NCBI GenBank assembly: GCA_016802295.1
Contig: JAESIW010000203.1
Location: forward strand, 1,284,307 to 1,348,306
Direction of reading: 5' to 3'
DNA length: 64,000 nt
From: Brachionus rotundiformis
Taxonomy: Eukaryota; Rotifera; Eurotatoria; Ploima; Brachionidae
Made by a program: the position numbers and the translations under genes. Each line of letters starts with the position of its first letter. The stretch's first letter is position 1. Shown one piece after another: positions 21,662 to 33,959 of this stretch. The notes beneath the pieces were generated by a model that worked only from the letters and a program-made list of their open reading frames with translations, had not been told where the DNA came from and did not search any database.

Positions 21662-24600
21662 TTATTTTCGTAGAAAAACAACCATTTTTCTGAGACACCC
21701 TCGAAACAATTTATTAAATAATGAATAAATGATAATAAGATATGAACATGATATTAGATAAAACATGTTACTAAAATCAAAGAAATTGTCACAGATTTTG
21801 TCGGCATCTTGGCAAAAGTCATATTTTATAACCATATAAAATATAAATAATACACAGGAAAGCTCTAATAAGCGAAAAATAAGAATTATAAAGTTATTTA
21901 GCCAAATTCTTGCGCTAATCTTAATCTCTTTTATCTTTAATTTTTCTAAATGCTTCTTAGATGAGTCTTCAGTTTGGTTCTTTTTCCAAATTGTCTGAGA
22001 TTCGCTCATTAAAGCTTTAAACTTAAATAGCAAAAATAAATCAGAGGCTAAAAGCAGAAACCATAGAATAATTCCATTGAAAACAATATTGACAACAAAC
22101 AAAAAAAAATAATTATTCTTTATTTTGTCCATCTTTATAGAATAATAGTAGACTTGGTCAAAGACCACAATGTTTGTGTGTATGAACGAATTTCTCATGG
22201 GAAATCCGTAATAATCCGGTTCAAAATAGCCTAAGCTTATCTTAGCAATCGAACTGTTGAGCTTGTCAATGTTTGCTAGTAGAAAAATTAGCAAGATAAG
22301 TAGAAATAAAAGTTTACCAACATTGCTTTTTATGGTTAGTTTGGAAAAAATTTTGAATAATTTGGATTTATTATCCATCATCATACTGCGATAGAGTGAT
22401 ATCAAAATATTTAGCACATTGGATATTGTTTTTAGGAAATTTCCAAAGAAATCTACAATGTATACTTCAAAATATTGAACGACAATGTTTCCATAAAATG
22501 GCGAGCACAGGGAGTTGTTTACCACCGGACAGGAGTTGAGCAAGTGTAAAAGCTGTATGCAGCAGTATGACATATTGATTTAAATAGTGAAAATTTTAGA
22601 TAAAAATATATTATAAAAATGGTTTATTTTATGATAAATTATAGAAAAATGTGCAAAGAGGACCTGATGTTTATATTTTATTTGATTAACAAATAATTAT
22701 TGTTGAAAATTAGAATTGTTGATATGATCTTAACTAGGAACTGATCAAAATTTCCAGTACCTGTTCTTGATCAAGTTCAGTGTATGATTCCAAAAGTCTT
22801 AAGCAAGAAATAACCATTTTTAAAGTGTGTTAAAAATTTTTAATTAATCAAGTAAATTTAAGATTTTCTCTCAAAGATTATTTTAAAATTCATTCGTTTT
22901 TTTATTATATTTTAAAATAAAGTAAAGATTAAACAAGGAATCAAGATTTTCTTTTTAAAGATTTTGATAAGATAGTTTTTTAAAGGATTAATGACTAAAA
23001 TACCAAATAAACAATCTGTTTTTTTGGTTGTTCGTTTGAAAAAAGATAAATAAAAGATTTTGTCCAAAAAAAAACTCTAAAATCAGCCTACAAACCCACT
23101 ACTAAAGTTCATTTAAAGTCCTATCATGTTCCTAATTAAGATTCATATCATTTATTTCATTTGAATATCTTTATAGAACATTATCCGAATAAAAATGAGA
23201 ATTGAGAATGAGTAAGAATTAATTTCAGGTTCCTATAAGAAATTAATAAGAATCCTAAACTCCGATTTTCCTATGGATTTTCTCAAAGAGTCCTCAGGAA
23301 TCCTAATAAGAATTTTTTCATGGGAAGTGAATTATCTGCCATGAAAAACGGCGATCTTAGTCGACTCTTGTTTTGGTAATTTTAAAGCGACACTCACAGC
23401 AATTGGTAAAAAACTTTTTTCTCCTTAATTTAATAATTATTTTAATATTCAATAGTTTATATTTTGATTTTTGAAATTAAATTTAATTGATATTTTGATA
23501 ATTTCAAATATTAGATTTAATAAAGATTTTAAAGAAACTCTCTTAATTAAAAAAAAAATTTTAAAACTTCAAAAAATTTCTTATTAATGCTCTTGAAAAA
23601 GAACCATAAAAGTGACAAAATTATTTATCTTTAATTGTGAATTAATTTTACATAATAAAATTAAAAAAGATGACACATTTTTACATTGGTTCAACTTAAT
23701 ATGAAATTATTATAAGTGAATTAAAAATTATCAGATTAAAAAATCTATAGTTTAATATTTTATCCTTTTCTAAGCTGTTTTTGCAAGACCTTGTTACCAA
23801 AATAATGAGTAAATTTGTGCCAATGCCACTTATACAAAATAACAAGGAACCGACTGAGCTTGCGTACTTCAAAACAGCTCCTATCAATAAAATATTCCAC
23901 TTGAAGATAAAACTAAAGTCTTTATTATAGACAGGTGGTTTATATTGAAAAGAGTGGCAGTTGTTGCTCCAGCGCTCGTATTCACAATTTGAATATAAAT
24001 CAGTCGGACCACAGTCACCACTTATCCAATATAGAACACAATTGCAAGCCCAGCCTTGGTAAAAATTTGTCTGTATTTTTATTTGAGTCAATAGTGGAAA
24101 TTTGGCAAAAAGGCAAAAATCTTTTTCTGGAAACGAGTAGTTGTCTCTGTTTGTAAGCCAAATATAGATTGGTTTAGCTAAAGTTTTGTTCAGTTTTTCT
24201 AAATGATGGTAATTTTGGTAAAAAAATAAATGGGTTTGAAAGATGTCTAGAGACAAGTAGATCAGACTATCAAGCTCGCTTATCAAATTCCAATCAATAG
24301 TCTTTATATTTCCAGATATTAGCAAGTACTTAAGGCTCTTGAATATATTTGAATTCAGCAAAAAATTGTCAATTATCATATCATGTCCATCTAGATACAA
24401 ATTTTCGATCACTGAATCAAGAGAACCATCAACTTTGGTAAAATAAAGGACATTTTTGAAAACAAACGAAGAGGATATTGAACCAAAAGAGACCGAGCTA
24501 AATGTGCCATTGAAAAAAATCAATGGACATATTTTCTTGTCATATTTTACTCTGGTAAAGCTAAACGAACCAATTGATTTAAAAGTTAGAAATTTATGCC

Positions 24601-25072
24601 TATTTTCCATTGTGCACTCGGTTTCACTCAAGTCCAAGCTTAAACGCGAATAGTCAAATTTTACAAACAAATCTATCTTTAAATATTCAAAAGTGTTTAA
24701 ATTTATTTTTATTTTTTGTATGTTATTTAAAACCAAATCGAGCGAGAAATATTTTTTCCTCATAACTGAGTCATCAAATTTAATTTTAAGCTCATCTGTA
24801 AGCTCCAACTGCTTGCTTGGCATTAGATTGATTCTCAAATTGCTTACACTATCATTCGAATTTTGGATACATTGAAAATTTATTTGAGATAAATTGGTGA
24901 ATTTTTTGACCACTAGAACTTGTTTGATAATATTTCTTGAGCTTTTATCCATGCTGACCAACTTGGATATTTGGTTGAATTGGAAACATTGTGCTGAATC
25001 CTTTATGATATATTGCTCTAATTGCTTTATCAGCAAACATAACATCAGATTTATCAGACCAATTTTCCTCAT
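21662..25072 (-). CDS. Orphan 7TM receptor-like protein with LRR-like ectodomain, copy 1 (two blocks)
   Basis: Two open blocks on the minus strand: 25072-23696 (458 codons) and 22573-21662 (303 codons). Block 1 has a signal-like hydrophobic N-terminus, a leucine-rich ectodomain (FKSLKYLLISGN), an LRR C-terminal-cap-like CNCVLYW, TM1 and the start of TM2. Block 2 supplies the rest of the membrane domain. Together they match the layout of the single-exon relative at 38502-40706 and the inverted near-copy at 49319-52606. In the other copy a GT donor and AG acceptor join the blocks. Here the same donor position (plus-strand 23712-23713) reads AT instead of GT, so splicing may be impaired and this copy may be a recent pseudogene or use another site. 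Probably a plasma-membrane receptor; ligand unknown. Confidence 0.7.
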
Positions 25073-26184
25073 TTTTAGATTTTAACTAAAATAAACAATT
25101 ATCTTATGAGGCATTTTATAAGAAATAAAATATAATTAAGTGATTAAAGATTAATAATCTTTTTCGAATCAAATTTTTAAATAAAATAATCATTATTACA
25201 TTGCTTTTTATCTTTTTAATATCTACCCATGGAAAAATAAGTCTCGTTAGAGATATTTTTTAAAAGAATAACAAAAAAGATAAAAGATCGCAAAAATTTT
25301 ATAGTAATAATATTTGGAAAAATGTCTATTTTAAATCTCTTGAGTGTTCTTTTCTGATATTTTTGAGAGCATTTCTTCTTTTTGGTTGTATTCATTTTTT
25401 TATTAATTAAATGGAATTAGATTCAAAAAAATTAATTTGATGAATATAAACCACTCGGTTATTAAAAAAATTATCTAAATTTAGACATACAAAATTAATA
25501 TAAAAATTGATTTTATAGTTTTTTTTTTTTTAACAATAAAAAAGAGTAATTATTTAATCAAACAAGTCATAATAGTAATACCTTGCCGAATATTTATCAT
25601 ATAGTTTTGATTAATTTATCAAAAAATTTAAAAAAGAAACTTAATTTGTTAAAAAAATAAATAATAAAACTTGAAATACTTTTAATTAATTGTACTTTCC
25701 GTAAATTTTTTTTTATTCTCCCGTTAAATGATAGAAATTTTCGCGAGAAAAATCTATTAAATAATCAAAAATCGCTTCAAATTATCTAATTTTATGTTCT
25801 TGGATATGAATAAAAAGCTTTTAACAATGTGCATATTTTGTAAAAATTATTATTTTAAAATTCAATCTCATCTAAATTAAATAAATCTAATGGAAATTCG
25901 ATAAATGTTAATTTCATCTCAATTACTGAATAATGTTCGACTAAGTCGATTCTAGTGATAGTAAAACGGTTCTGCTAAATCGGTTATCTACAAGACCGGT
26001 CAGTTAATGGAACCGGTTCTATTGTAAAACTGTTTATAGAACCAATAACTAAATTTTGTTTAAATAAACTCAGGATTGAAATTTCAAAATTAATCTCCTT
26101 AGATATTCAAATTTTGACAAAAAAAAATGTAAATAATATATATCTTCGTGTATTTTATATTCAAAAATTTGTGTTATTTCTAAA
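25073..26184. other. Intergenic, AT-rich
   Basis: Upstream region of receptor copy 1. A patch near 25930-26050 contains repeated AACCGGTT-like words but no clear unit. No gene is seen. Confidence 0.4.
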
Positions 26185-26262
26185 AACCTGAACAGTTGAG
26201 TGATAAGTTCGCTCTTATTCTGGGTATAAGGTTCAAGGTTCAATCCCCTAATGAATACAATA
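26185..26262 (+). repeat. tRNA-like sequence / truncated SINE head
   Basis: Contains an A-box-like TTGAGTGATAAGTTCG and a B-box-like AAGGTTCAATCCCC about 35 bp apart, in the arrangement of a tRNA-derived Pol III promoter and reminiscent of the SINE head at 18.7 kb. Cloverleaf pairing is poor, so it is not a functional tRNA gene. An A-rich sequence follows immediately. Confidence 0.4.
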
Positions 26263-26512
26263 AATCTAAAAAAATTTAAGATTTTTTCATTTTTTTGTTT
26301 ATAAAAAAATGTTTTATTAAAATAATGTTTTCATTTAAAATAATGTATAAAAAAAGTTAAATAAGAAAATTAATTAAGAAATTAAAAGTCTGTTTATAAA
26401 ATCTTAAATTTTGAATTCAAAAAATAAAATTGTGATTTAGAGTTATACTTTTTAAAAATGAAATTGACAAAAAATGTTCAAAAATTTAAACGTTTCCACG
26501 TTTTTTTCGTGA

Positions 26513-27490
26513 ATGATTTTAATCATCACTTTGATCATGATTTATTGGACAATCCGTCATAAAAAAGGGAGGCCTCACACGCCGACTTCTATCCAAACAA
26601 GCAGAGGCTCAGCGTCAGCCAACGTTAATTTTGTTAATGCCATGCAATTTAGAGATGAGGGGATCTATAAGACCTTGTATAGCGATAATGATGTTCGGTC
26701 GCAGGCCTAAAATTACGATTTATTTAATTATACCACCTACCGACCTACTCGAAAGAGAAAGGATTTTAACTGAGTATAAATTAGTGAATGAGCACGGTGA
26801 GGTAATAGTATTAGAGGACTATGATCATATAGTTAAAAAAAATCTCCCAGCAGTAGCGAATAATTTTCAAGAGCTTAAGATGAAACAGGAAAAGTGTTAA
26901 CAAATGGCGACAAAAAATAGAAATTGTCAAATAGACAAAGCCAACTTGAATCATGACAGAAAGATCAAGAAATTTGAGTAAAACATTAGAGATCTCGTAT
27001 TAACGGATCATCCGAAATTGAAAAATGGTCTTTCACATGGTCTGGCACACAAGTATCATGGACCATATATCGTTGTTGGAAAAAACGAAAACAATTGTGA
27101 TTATTTAAAAAGATTCGCAACAAGTCATCATTCAAAAGTGAGACAGACCCACAAAAAAAGACTTAAGTATTACTTCCACAGTGGACATAGCTTACCTACA
27201 ATAAAAGAAGAAGACTAAGACGGACAATCCAATAAGCAGAAAAGAAAGTACACCAAAATTTTGAAAAATCCATGGTGGAAGTCTTTAGAAAATCATAATG
27301 GACCTGAACACAGTGTTACGGATACGAATAATACGAACCCTATTTCCACAGAAAATATGTCTTCTAGTGACTTTGATTCAGACGTCGGAGTAGAAGTTGG
27401 AAAAAACAAAAAGAAAAGAAGCCGTAATCTAGAGTAGGACTCAGAAGATCTAGTCGTCAGTCGAAGCCGCCGGATCGTCTAGTGTATTAA
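26513..27490 (+). pseudogene. LTR-retrotransposon pol 3' remnant (integrase C-terminus)
   Basis: Broken plus-strand frames ending with LAHKYHGPYIVVGK near 27045-27085 and HKKRLKYYF near 27150-27175, the typical C-terminal tail of Ty3/gypsy-type integrases. A basic, acidic-patched stretch follows to about 27430. Several in-frame stops and no catalytic integrase core nearby. Dead. Confidence 0.65.
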
Positions 27491-28813
27491 TATAGCTATA
27501 TTTATATATGATGTTAAAAAAAAAAGAAGGAAAAAAAAAGGGAAGAAGTAACTAAGCAGGCCATGCTCACTAAAACCTTACTAAGTTTATGTAATTATCA
27601 GAAAAAATTGTTGCCGATATAACGTTTTAAAAAAAATTTTAAATAATTTAAAAACTTAAATCCAAATTCAAACATAAATTATACCAAAAATATTTAAAAA
27701 AATAAAATAAAAAAGAAAAAATGGAAAAATTTTGAAATTTACGTGAGAAATATCAAGGTGCTAGGAAGAGACAGAAGGAAAACGGCCGAGTCCTTGGAGA
27801 TCTTCCGGCAGGGTTTGGACAACCGACTGGGACTCGTGGACCACCTGAAAGGCAATGAAAGGAAAATGAAAGAAAATGTGCAGGACAAATGACGGGACAA
27901 TTCTTTGTCATAAACCAATTTGTTTGATTTGTTTAGAGACGTTGTTGATCACCATATTTTTTCATTTTTTTCATTTTCAAATCGAAGTCTAGACTCAAAT
28001 TGAATGTTTTGTTTAACTCAATTGATTTTCTTATATGTCCTGATTCAGTTTTTTTAGATTTTCTCAAATTTTATGCATAAATTGATATGACGTACAGTCA
28101 AATTAGCCTAATGGCAAGCACATGAAATCCTGGTCCTTTATTTATCCCTAATTCAACCTATCTTTCAGTAAATAGTTCACCATTTGTAATCTTCAATTGT
28201 ATTAATTAGAGTGATCTATCTTAAAATAGCTTAGAATCTAAAATCTGTGTCAAAACAAACTTTTTAAAATAGCAAAGAAATTTAATTAATTGGAGCAGTG
28301 TCAAAATAGCTTTTTAACAAGATGAAAATATTTCTTTCATTATTGCAAATAAAAATAGCCATTTCTAATTAGCTAAACTATAGATTTTTTTATTTTAATT
28401 ATTATTCTTAAAAATGAGTAAGACTACATTTGCAAATGATTTAGTTTAAAAACTTTAATTTTAAAAGCGAAAAAGCTTAAATCACTTGATCTCAAAAAGG
28501 ATTTCGGGAACTTTGTTTTTAAAAATTCTACTATCGGTTGGTAAGCTCGAACGTTCCTTATTTCAATTGGCGTTGTGTTTAAAATTTCTTTAATGTGAGA
28601 TGTTTAACTTTAGGTGATAAAATTTGAGAAGATAATGAAGTAAAATTTCAAAGCAACAATACTGAACATAATCATGCTTCGTGTTTGGGAAACGGTAAAT
28701 AAATTGTCTATTAAAAAATTCACATAATAGCCACTTTTAATAAATAGATATGTCAAAATAAATCAATTAAAAAATATACAAGTAAATTAAATAAAATTCG
28801 TTAATTTCGTTGT
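27491..28813. other. Intergenic with element debris
   Basis: A G/C-richer patch at 27760-27895 has a short frame (GRDRRKTAESLEIFRQGLD) of unknown origin, probably retroelement-derived. Near 28095-28160 a weak tRNA-like A-box/B-box pair is visible. The rest is AT-rich. Confidence 0.35.
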
Positions 28814-30949
28814 TTGGCTTATCAAGTGAATATAATTATGGATAAAGCACTAGCATTTACAAGTCTCGCAAAAAAATATGAAAATTCAAATGATGAATAT
28901 TCAATTCTTGAAAAAGGTTTGAATATAAACGGAAATATTAACTCTTCTGCTAAGGTTAGTGACCTTGTTAAAAATCTTGAATTAAGTTTGTTAAAAGATA
29001 AGTAATGAAATTAATATGAGACTAAAAAATCGTAAATTTGTTGTGATTTATGGTCTTAATGAATCTTCAAATGATGATGAAAGTTTAGCAAAATTGTTTA
29101 GCCTTTTAAAATTAGATAAACCTTTAGAGCATAAACGATAACCTGAGTCAAGCGAAGTCGATGAACACTAACAAGTCAACTAGCAAGTTAACATCTGACC
29201 CAAATTCAAATATCAAAGTACTGGGGTATCTAAGTCAAACAATAATCTGTGCCTATTCAAAGTTCTTATCATATGACAAACCAATTTTATTCAATCAAAA
29301 TGATATTCCGAAAATACGTGAATCTATTGGATCTGAAATACTAAAAGTTGAGATTCAAGAGTATGATTCTTTGGTGCAATTACTAGAAATATCTCAAGTC
29401 TCAATTAATGTTGATCGTTCTTATATAAAAGGTTTTAGAATTTTTCCAACTCGGACAATAAGCTTAAAATTTTTCATCTCAATATCAATTCAATTCTTGG
29501 TAATATATTTGAAATGAATGAAATTCTAAATAGTCGTATGTTTGACATTGTTTGTTTTAGTGAATCAAAACTTGATCAAACAATACCAAATTCTTTTTTA
29601 AATAACAATTATTATTTAAAATTAAGATTAGACAGGAATAGACATTGAGGTGGTCTGCTTGTATTCACAAAAAACTCCTTGAAAGTTACCCATACTTTTC
29701 TTCATGGTACTATGGAACTAGTTTTCTTTCAAATTAAGCTTCATGATCAATTCTTAAATCTTCTGTTCGTTATCGTTCACCAAATTCAAATGAAACTCAA
29801 CTCAATTTCTTGATGATATTGAAAATTTTATCCAATCATTAAATCTAAATAATCCTTTATTTGTTTTTGGTGATCTGAACTGTGACCCATCAAAAAAGCC
29901 GAATAATAGCTTTACAAATTTTATTAATAATAATGACTTGGTCAATTTTGTTTGTCTTTCCACCAGAGTATGTTCTCGATTTCACAAAAAGAAAAATCAC
30001 TATCAGCAATCAGTCATTGTTCTTTTTTTTTTAACTGCTGATCTCGTTGATGAAACATGTGGGATTGACTGTCCATTTAGTGACCACAAATTTGTTTTAG
30101 CTAAATTAACAGTTGCTAAACTAAAATGTAAAAAGAAAACTATTTTATGTAAAAACCTTTCTCTAGTAAATACTGAAAACATTTGTACATAGATAGATGA
30201 AATTGATTGGAGTGGATTCAAGAATTTTTCTACGATTGATGAAAAATGGATGTTTCTCAAAGAAAAATTAATTAAAATTATTGATAATACCGTCCCATGG
30301 TATGATGATGATCTTATTTGTTTAAAACATTCACGAGATATATCTTACAAAAAATTCAAACTATTTGATAATTAAGATGATAAAATAGTTTATGATTACT
30401 ATAAGAAATAGTTCAAGCTGCTAAATAATGAGAAACTAATTCATTTTTTTTGTGATAAAAACTTGAATGATTTCAAAAACGCAAAAATGCAAAAATTTTG
30501 GGAATTCTACTCACCATTAATTTGCATGAAATCAGATAAAAACTCAAATACACCTTTAATCTGTATTAAAAATGAAAATGAAGTTATCAATGATAAGTTA
30601 AACATGTGTGAGATTTTTAACAAATTCTTCATGTCGATAAGATCTTCATCAGAATTATCGAATAGTGATTCTAAGAGTTTCCAGGATCAATTTTCTAAAC
30701 TTGGCCTTATGAAAGATGCTAATTTCAGATTTAGGTTCACAAATAGACATGAGATAGAAAAACTTCTTTCAGGGATCTCATCCTCTTGTGGTACCGGTTC
30801 TTGTGGAATATCAATTAAGATTCTAAAGTGTAGTTCAGCTAAACTACATACCATTATAGCTTTTTTATCTAACTTTTCAATCTTTCAATCTTAACGGGTT
30901 CAATACCAAATGATTGGAAAATGACTGTTGTTACACCATTATTTAAATA
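28814..30949 (+). pseudogene. Decayed LINE: ORF1 remnant, endonuclease and pre-RT (left part)
   Basis: Plus-strand pieces in order: an ORF1-like segment (KFVVIYGLNESSNDDDES near 29033-29090), an AP-endonuclease domain (FSESKLD near 29558-29580, FGDLNCDPS near 29868-29895, SDHKFVL near 30082-30100), a pre-RT linker and the start of the RT (NDWKMTVVTPLFK near 30910-30945). Many stops and frameshifts. The RT is cut at 30949 by the Tc1 element and resumes at 32657. Non-functional. Confidence 0.85.
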
Positions 30950-32656
30950 CAGTACTGCACAAAAGTTTAGACGCACAGGCTTTTTTAATAAGTATAATTC
31001 GTAAGACATAAAAATATTAAGTTTTGTTTTAGAAATAAACAAAATAAATATCAGTTTTTAATTAAACTAACTCTGCTCTACAAATTGATATAAAATATAT
31101 GATAATTCGATTTTAAACTTATCTGAAAAATTGAAATTAAATGAAAGCCATAAAAATGTGAGTCAAAAATTTTTGCACAAAAGTTTAGACGCACATCATT
31201 AATCTCTAATTAGAAATCGATTAATTAGCTTAAATGAATTGTTAAATATCTTAATTTAAAGATTATGCAGTAAGTGTTAGATTCATATATGAAACATTGC
31301 TATTAAACTTAATGCTTAGTGTCTGTGACATTATAAATTACACCCGGAAATTTTAGCAATCTTGGTAAAAAAAATGGGTAAAAAAAGCGTTACCAATGAA
31401 GTTAGATGTCAGATAATTGGTCTACTAAAAGATAAGACCAAAAGTAATAGGGAAATAGCAAAATTGATAGGAGTATCAGAAAAATGTGTGAGAACGACAA
31501 GAAAAAATAATGATATCTATGGCACCCCAAAGGAATCAACAAGGCCTGGGAGACCAAGAAAGCTTACTTATAGGGACCAAAATAGTTTATTTATAAAGGT
31601 AAGAAAAAATCCTACGATAAGTAATAAAAAGTTGGCCTCTGAGTTTAATTCTAAGTTTAAAAATGTTAAGGTAAGTAGAGAAACAGTAAGGAGATTTCTA
31701 ACTAGTAAAGGAATAGGAACTTTTACAGCTCTTAAAAAGCCATTGCTGACGGCATCGGATAGAATCAAAAGATTAAAATGGTGTAAAGAAAGACTGAATT
31801 GGACACTTGAACGTTGGGGAATGGTAATTTTTAGTGATGAATCAAATTTTGAGGTGTTTAATAGGAAAACAAGGGTTTTAGTAAAAAGGTTAAGAAAAGA
31901 AAAATACGACACAAGATTTGTTGTACCAACTCTACAAGGTGGTGGTGGATCCGCAGGAATATGGGGATGCATCAGCGCTAAAGGTACAGGATGCTGTCGT
32001 ATATATGAGGGGCGAATTAATCAATATAACTATAAGGAAACGTTAGAAAATGAACTTATGGCATCTGTTGATATTTTTTACCAAAGAGATGATCCTTGGT
32101 TTTTTCAACAGGATGGGGCTCCAGCACATAGAGCAAAGCTAATTAAAGAGTGGTTTGATGAGAATAATATTGTCCTTTTACCATGGTGTGCCAGATCACC
32201 TGATCTTAATCCTATCGAGAACCTATGGTCATATATTGATGCAAAATTGATAGAAACAAAGTTAACCTCAATCGAACACTTAAAATCGACACTTCTGAAG
32301 GAATGGCTAAATGTACCTGATGAATATGTGAAAAAATTAGTTGAATCAATGCCAAAACGGATTCGTGCTTGTTATGATGCAAAAGGTGGTCATTTTAAAT
32401 ACTAAAAATGCGTATGCGTCTAAACTTTTGTGCAATTTTTTTTTTCCAAAATTTTATCACTATTTTTTCTTAACTAATATATTAAGCTATTTTTTTTTCT
32501 GTCTAGTTTTTTTTGCATTTTTATTTAATTAATTATGTTAATTAATAAATTAGAATACAGAAATATCCTTAATAGCCTTCTCTTCTGTAAATAATTGATT
32601 GATAATTTATTTGTTTAAAAAAAATGCGCATGCGTCTAAACTTTTGTGCAATACTG
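30950..32656 (+). mobile_element. Intact Tc1-family DNA transposon with inner and outer terminal repeats
   Basis: 1707 bp starting CAGTACTGCACAAAAG and ending CTTTTGTGCAATACTG, flanked by TA on both sides (30948-30949 and 32657-32658). The repeat core CACAAAAGTTTAGACGCA occurs four times: outer left near 30958, inner left near 31178, inner right near 32412 and outer right near 32632 (the right pair inverted). This is the IR/DR arrangement known from Tc1 elements such as Sleeping Beauty. It encloses one intact transposase gene and splits a LINE reverse transcriptase, so it is younger than that LINE. Confidence 0.95.
31362..32405 (+). CDS. Tc1-type transposase (DD34E)
   Basis: 347 aa, uninterrupted. 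The N-terminal half has the paired helix-turn-helix DNA-binding region with the GRPR hook (RPGRPRKL, residues 61-68) between the two halves. The catalytic triad is D159 (IFSDE), D251 (QQDGAPAH) and E286 (SPDLNPIENLW), with exactly 34 residues between the second D and the E, as in Tc1. The glycine-rich LQGGGGSAGIWG box at 191-202 is present. Length equals the family norm. It would bind the four repeat cores in the element's ends and cut and paste the element into TA. With all key residues present it may be active. A second start at 31374 is possible. Confidence 0.96.
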   Translation: MVKKMGKKSVTNEVRCQIIGLLKDKTKSNREIAKLIGVSEKCVRTTRKNNDIYGTPKESTRPGRPRKLTYRDQNSLFIKVRKNPTISNKKLASEFNSKFKNVKVSRETVRRFLTSKGIGTFTALKKPLLTASDRIKRLKWCKERLNWTLERWGMVIFSDESNFEVFNRKTRVLVKRLRKEKYDTRFVVPTLQGGGGSAGIWGCISAKGTGCCRIYEGRINQYNYKETLENELMASVDIFYQRDDPWFFQQDGAPAHRAKLIKEWFDENNIVLLPWCARSPDLNPIENLWSYIDAKLIETKLTSIEHLKSTLLKEWLNVPDEYVKKLVESMPKRIRACYDAKGGHFKY

Positions 32657-32745
32657 TATAAAGGCTCAACTGATGATCTAAATAGTTATCGTGGCATACC
32701 TGTTTTACCACCAATCGCAAAACTGTTCAATTCAGTTGGGAAAAA
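32657..32745 (+). pseudogene. Decayed LINE, right part after the Tc1 insertion
   Basis: Continues the RT of the LINE at 28814-30949 with a segment corresponding to the conserved N-Y-R-P/I-A-K-L region (LNSYRGIPVLPPIAKLFNSV), then stops abruptly at an A-run near 32740, where the Ty3/gypsy gag begins. The rest of the RT is missing. Confidence 0.75.
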
Positions 32746-32799
32746 AAAAAAATTAGCGATTTTGAAAACACAAAAAACTTAGACGATACAACTATGGAC

Positions 32800-33590
32800 G
32801 AAGTGACAGGAAAATACTGGACCATTTAAAGTCCAAAAAAAAGTTTTTGGAACAGAAAACAAAAGAAATCGTTGACCAAATGGAGATAGTCCTCGATCAG
32901 AAACTTAATAATTTCTTATATAATTTGAGGGGACAAGTAAACGCTCCCGGTCAATAACATCAAGAGGGAATGGCACCACAAGAGGACATTCAGTCTCAAT
33001 GCTCAAGCCGTAAACCAAAATCAAAATCAAAATGATTAGATAATGGCGCTATTGATAAATGAACTTAGACTGAATAGGACTATGTTTCAGGGTTTTCCAA
33101 AGATCAATTTTGGTAATCGACCGACATTTAGTGCGAAGGGTTTAACAGAGAATAACAGAGAAAAACCTCAGACTTAATAGAGTAGACGGACAACTGGTTG
33201 TCGAAGTCGTATGTGAGAGATAAAGCGGAAATTGCCTCCTTACAAGCATCTCTCATGCTCCCAAATATTAAAAGGGACCAATTTAAAGAAACAATGATCA
33301 AGTCATTTAGAAGAAGAGACCAAATTGAGGTGTCTTTCACAAACTGGAGACTTAAAAGTATATACCGATAAATTTAATTCTTGTCTCCTTAATCTAAAAA
33401 AAGAATTGCCTGAAGCTTTTAAAATTGAGTTCATCAGAAATAGCCTTAAACGAATTATTAGGGTGCGGGTAATGGGATCGGAACCTAAAACTCTAGAGGT
33501 CGCCTTAGATAAGGCTACATTGCTCCACTATTCAGGAAGGGAAACCAGAAAATATTTCTTCTGTAGAAGTAGAAGAGGTAGAGACTAGTA
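32800..33590 (+). pseudogene. Gag remnant of the Ty3/gypsy element
   Basis: Frames with capsid-like content (RDKAEIASLQASLML near 33213-33260; YTDKFNSCLLNLKKELP near 33360-33410), as in retrotransposon gag proteins. A zinc knuckle is not evident. At least three interruptions. Confidence 0.6.
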
Positions 33591-33959
33591 TTTTAGGTAT
33601 AGAAAGTAATACCCAAGTAATATTTTATTCAGGTGCAAATAAAACATTATTTCGGAATAAAAAGATAAGGATTATGGTATTAAATTTAGTATTACCAAAA
33701 TAAAAGCCGTGCTGGCTGACAAAGAAACCTTTAGTACATATTTATCAGAACGTACTATAGTAATATTCAATGGACATTCGAAAGAATCTATAATACTGCG
33801 AGAGCAGACGTATTATTAGAAATTTATTGGTTCGTAGCAAATGGTGCTGCCATTTACCCTCGGAAACGTCGAATTTGGATTGAATCAATGGTGTTTACGG
33901 ACAGCAAAACGTCAGACTTCGATTTTTCTGAAGACGAAATGGAAGGAGTGCTGACAGAT

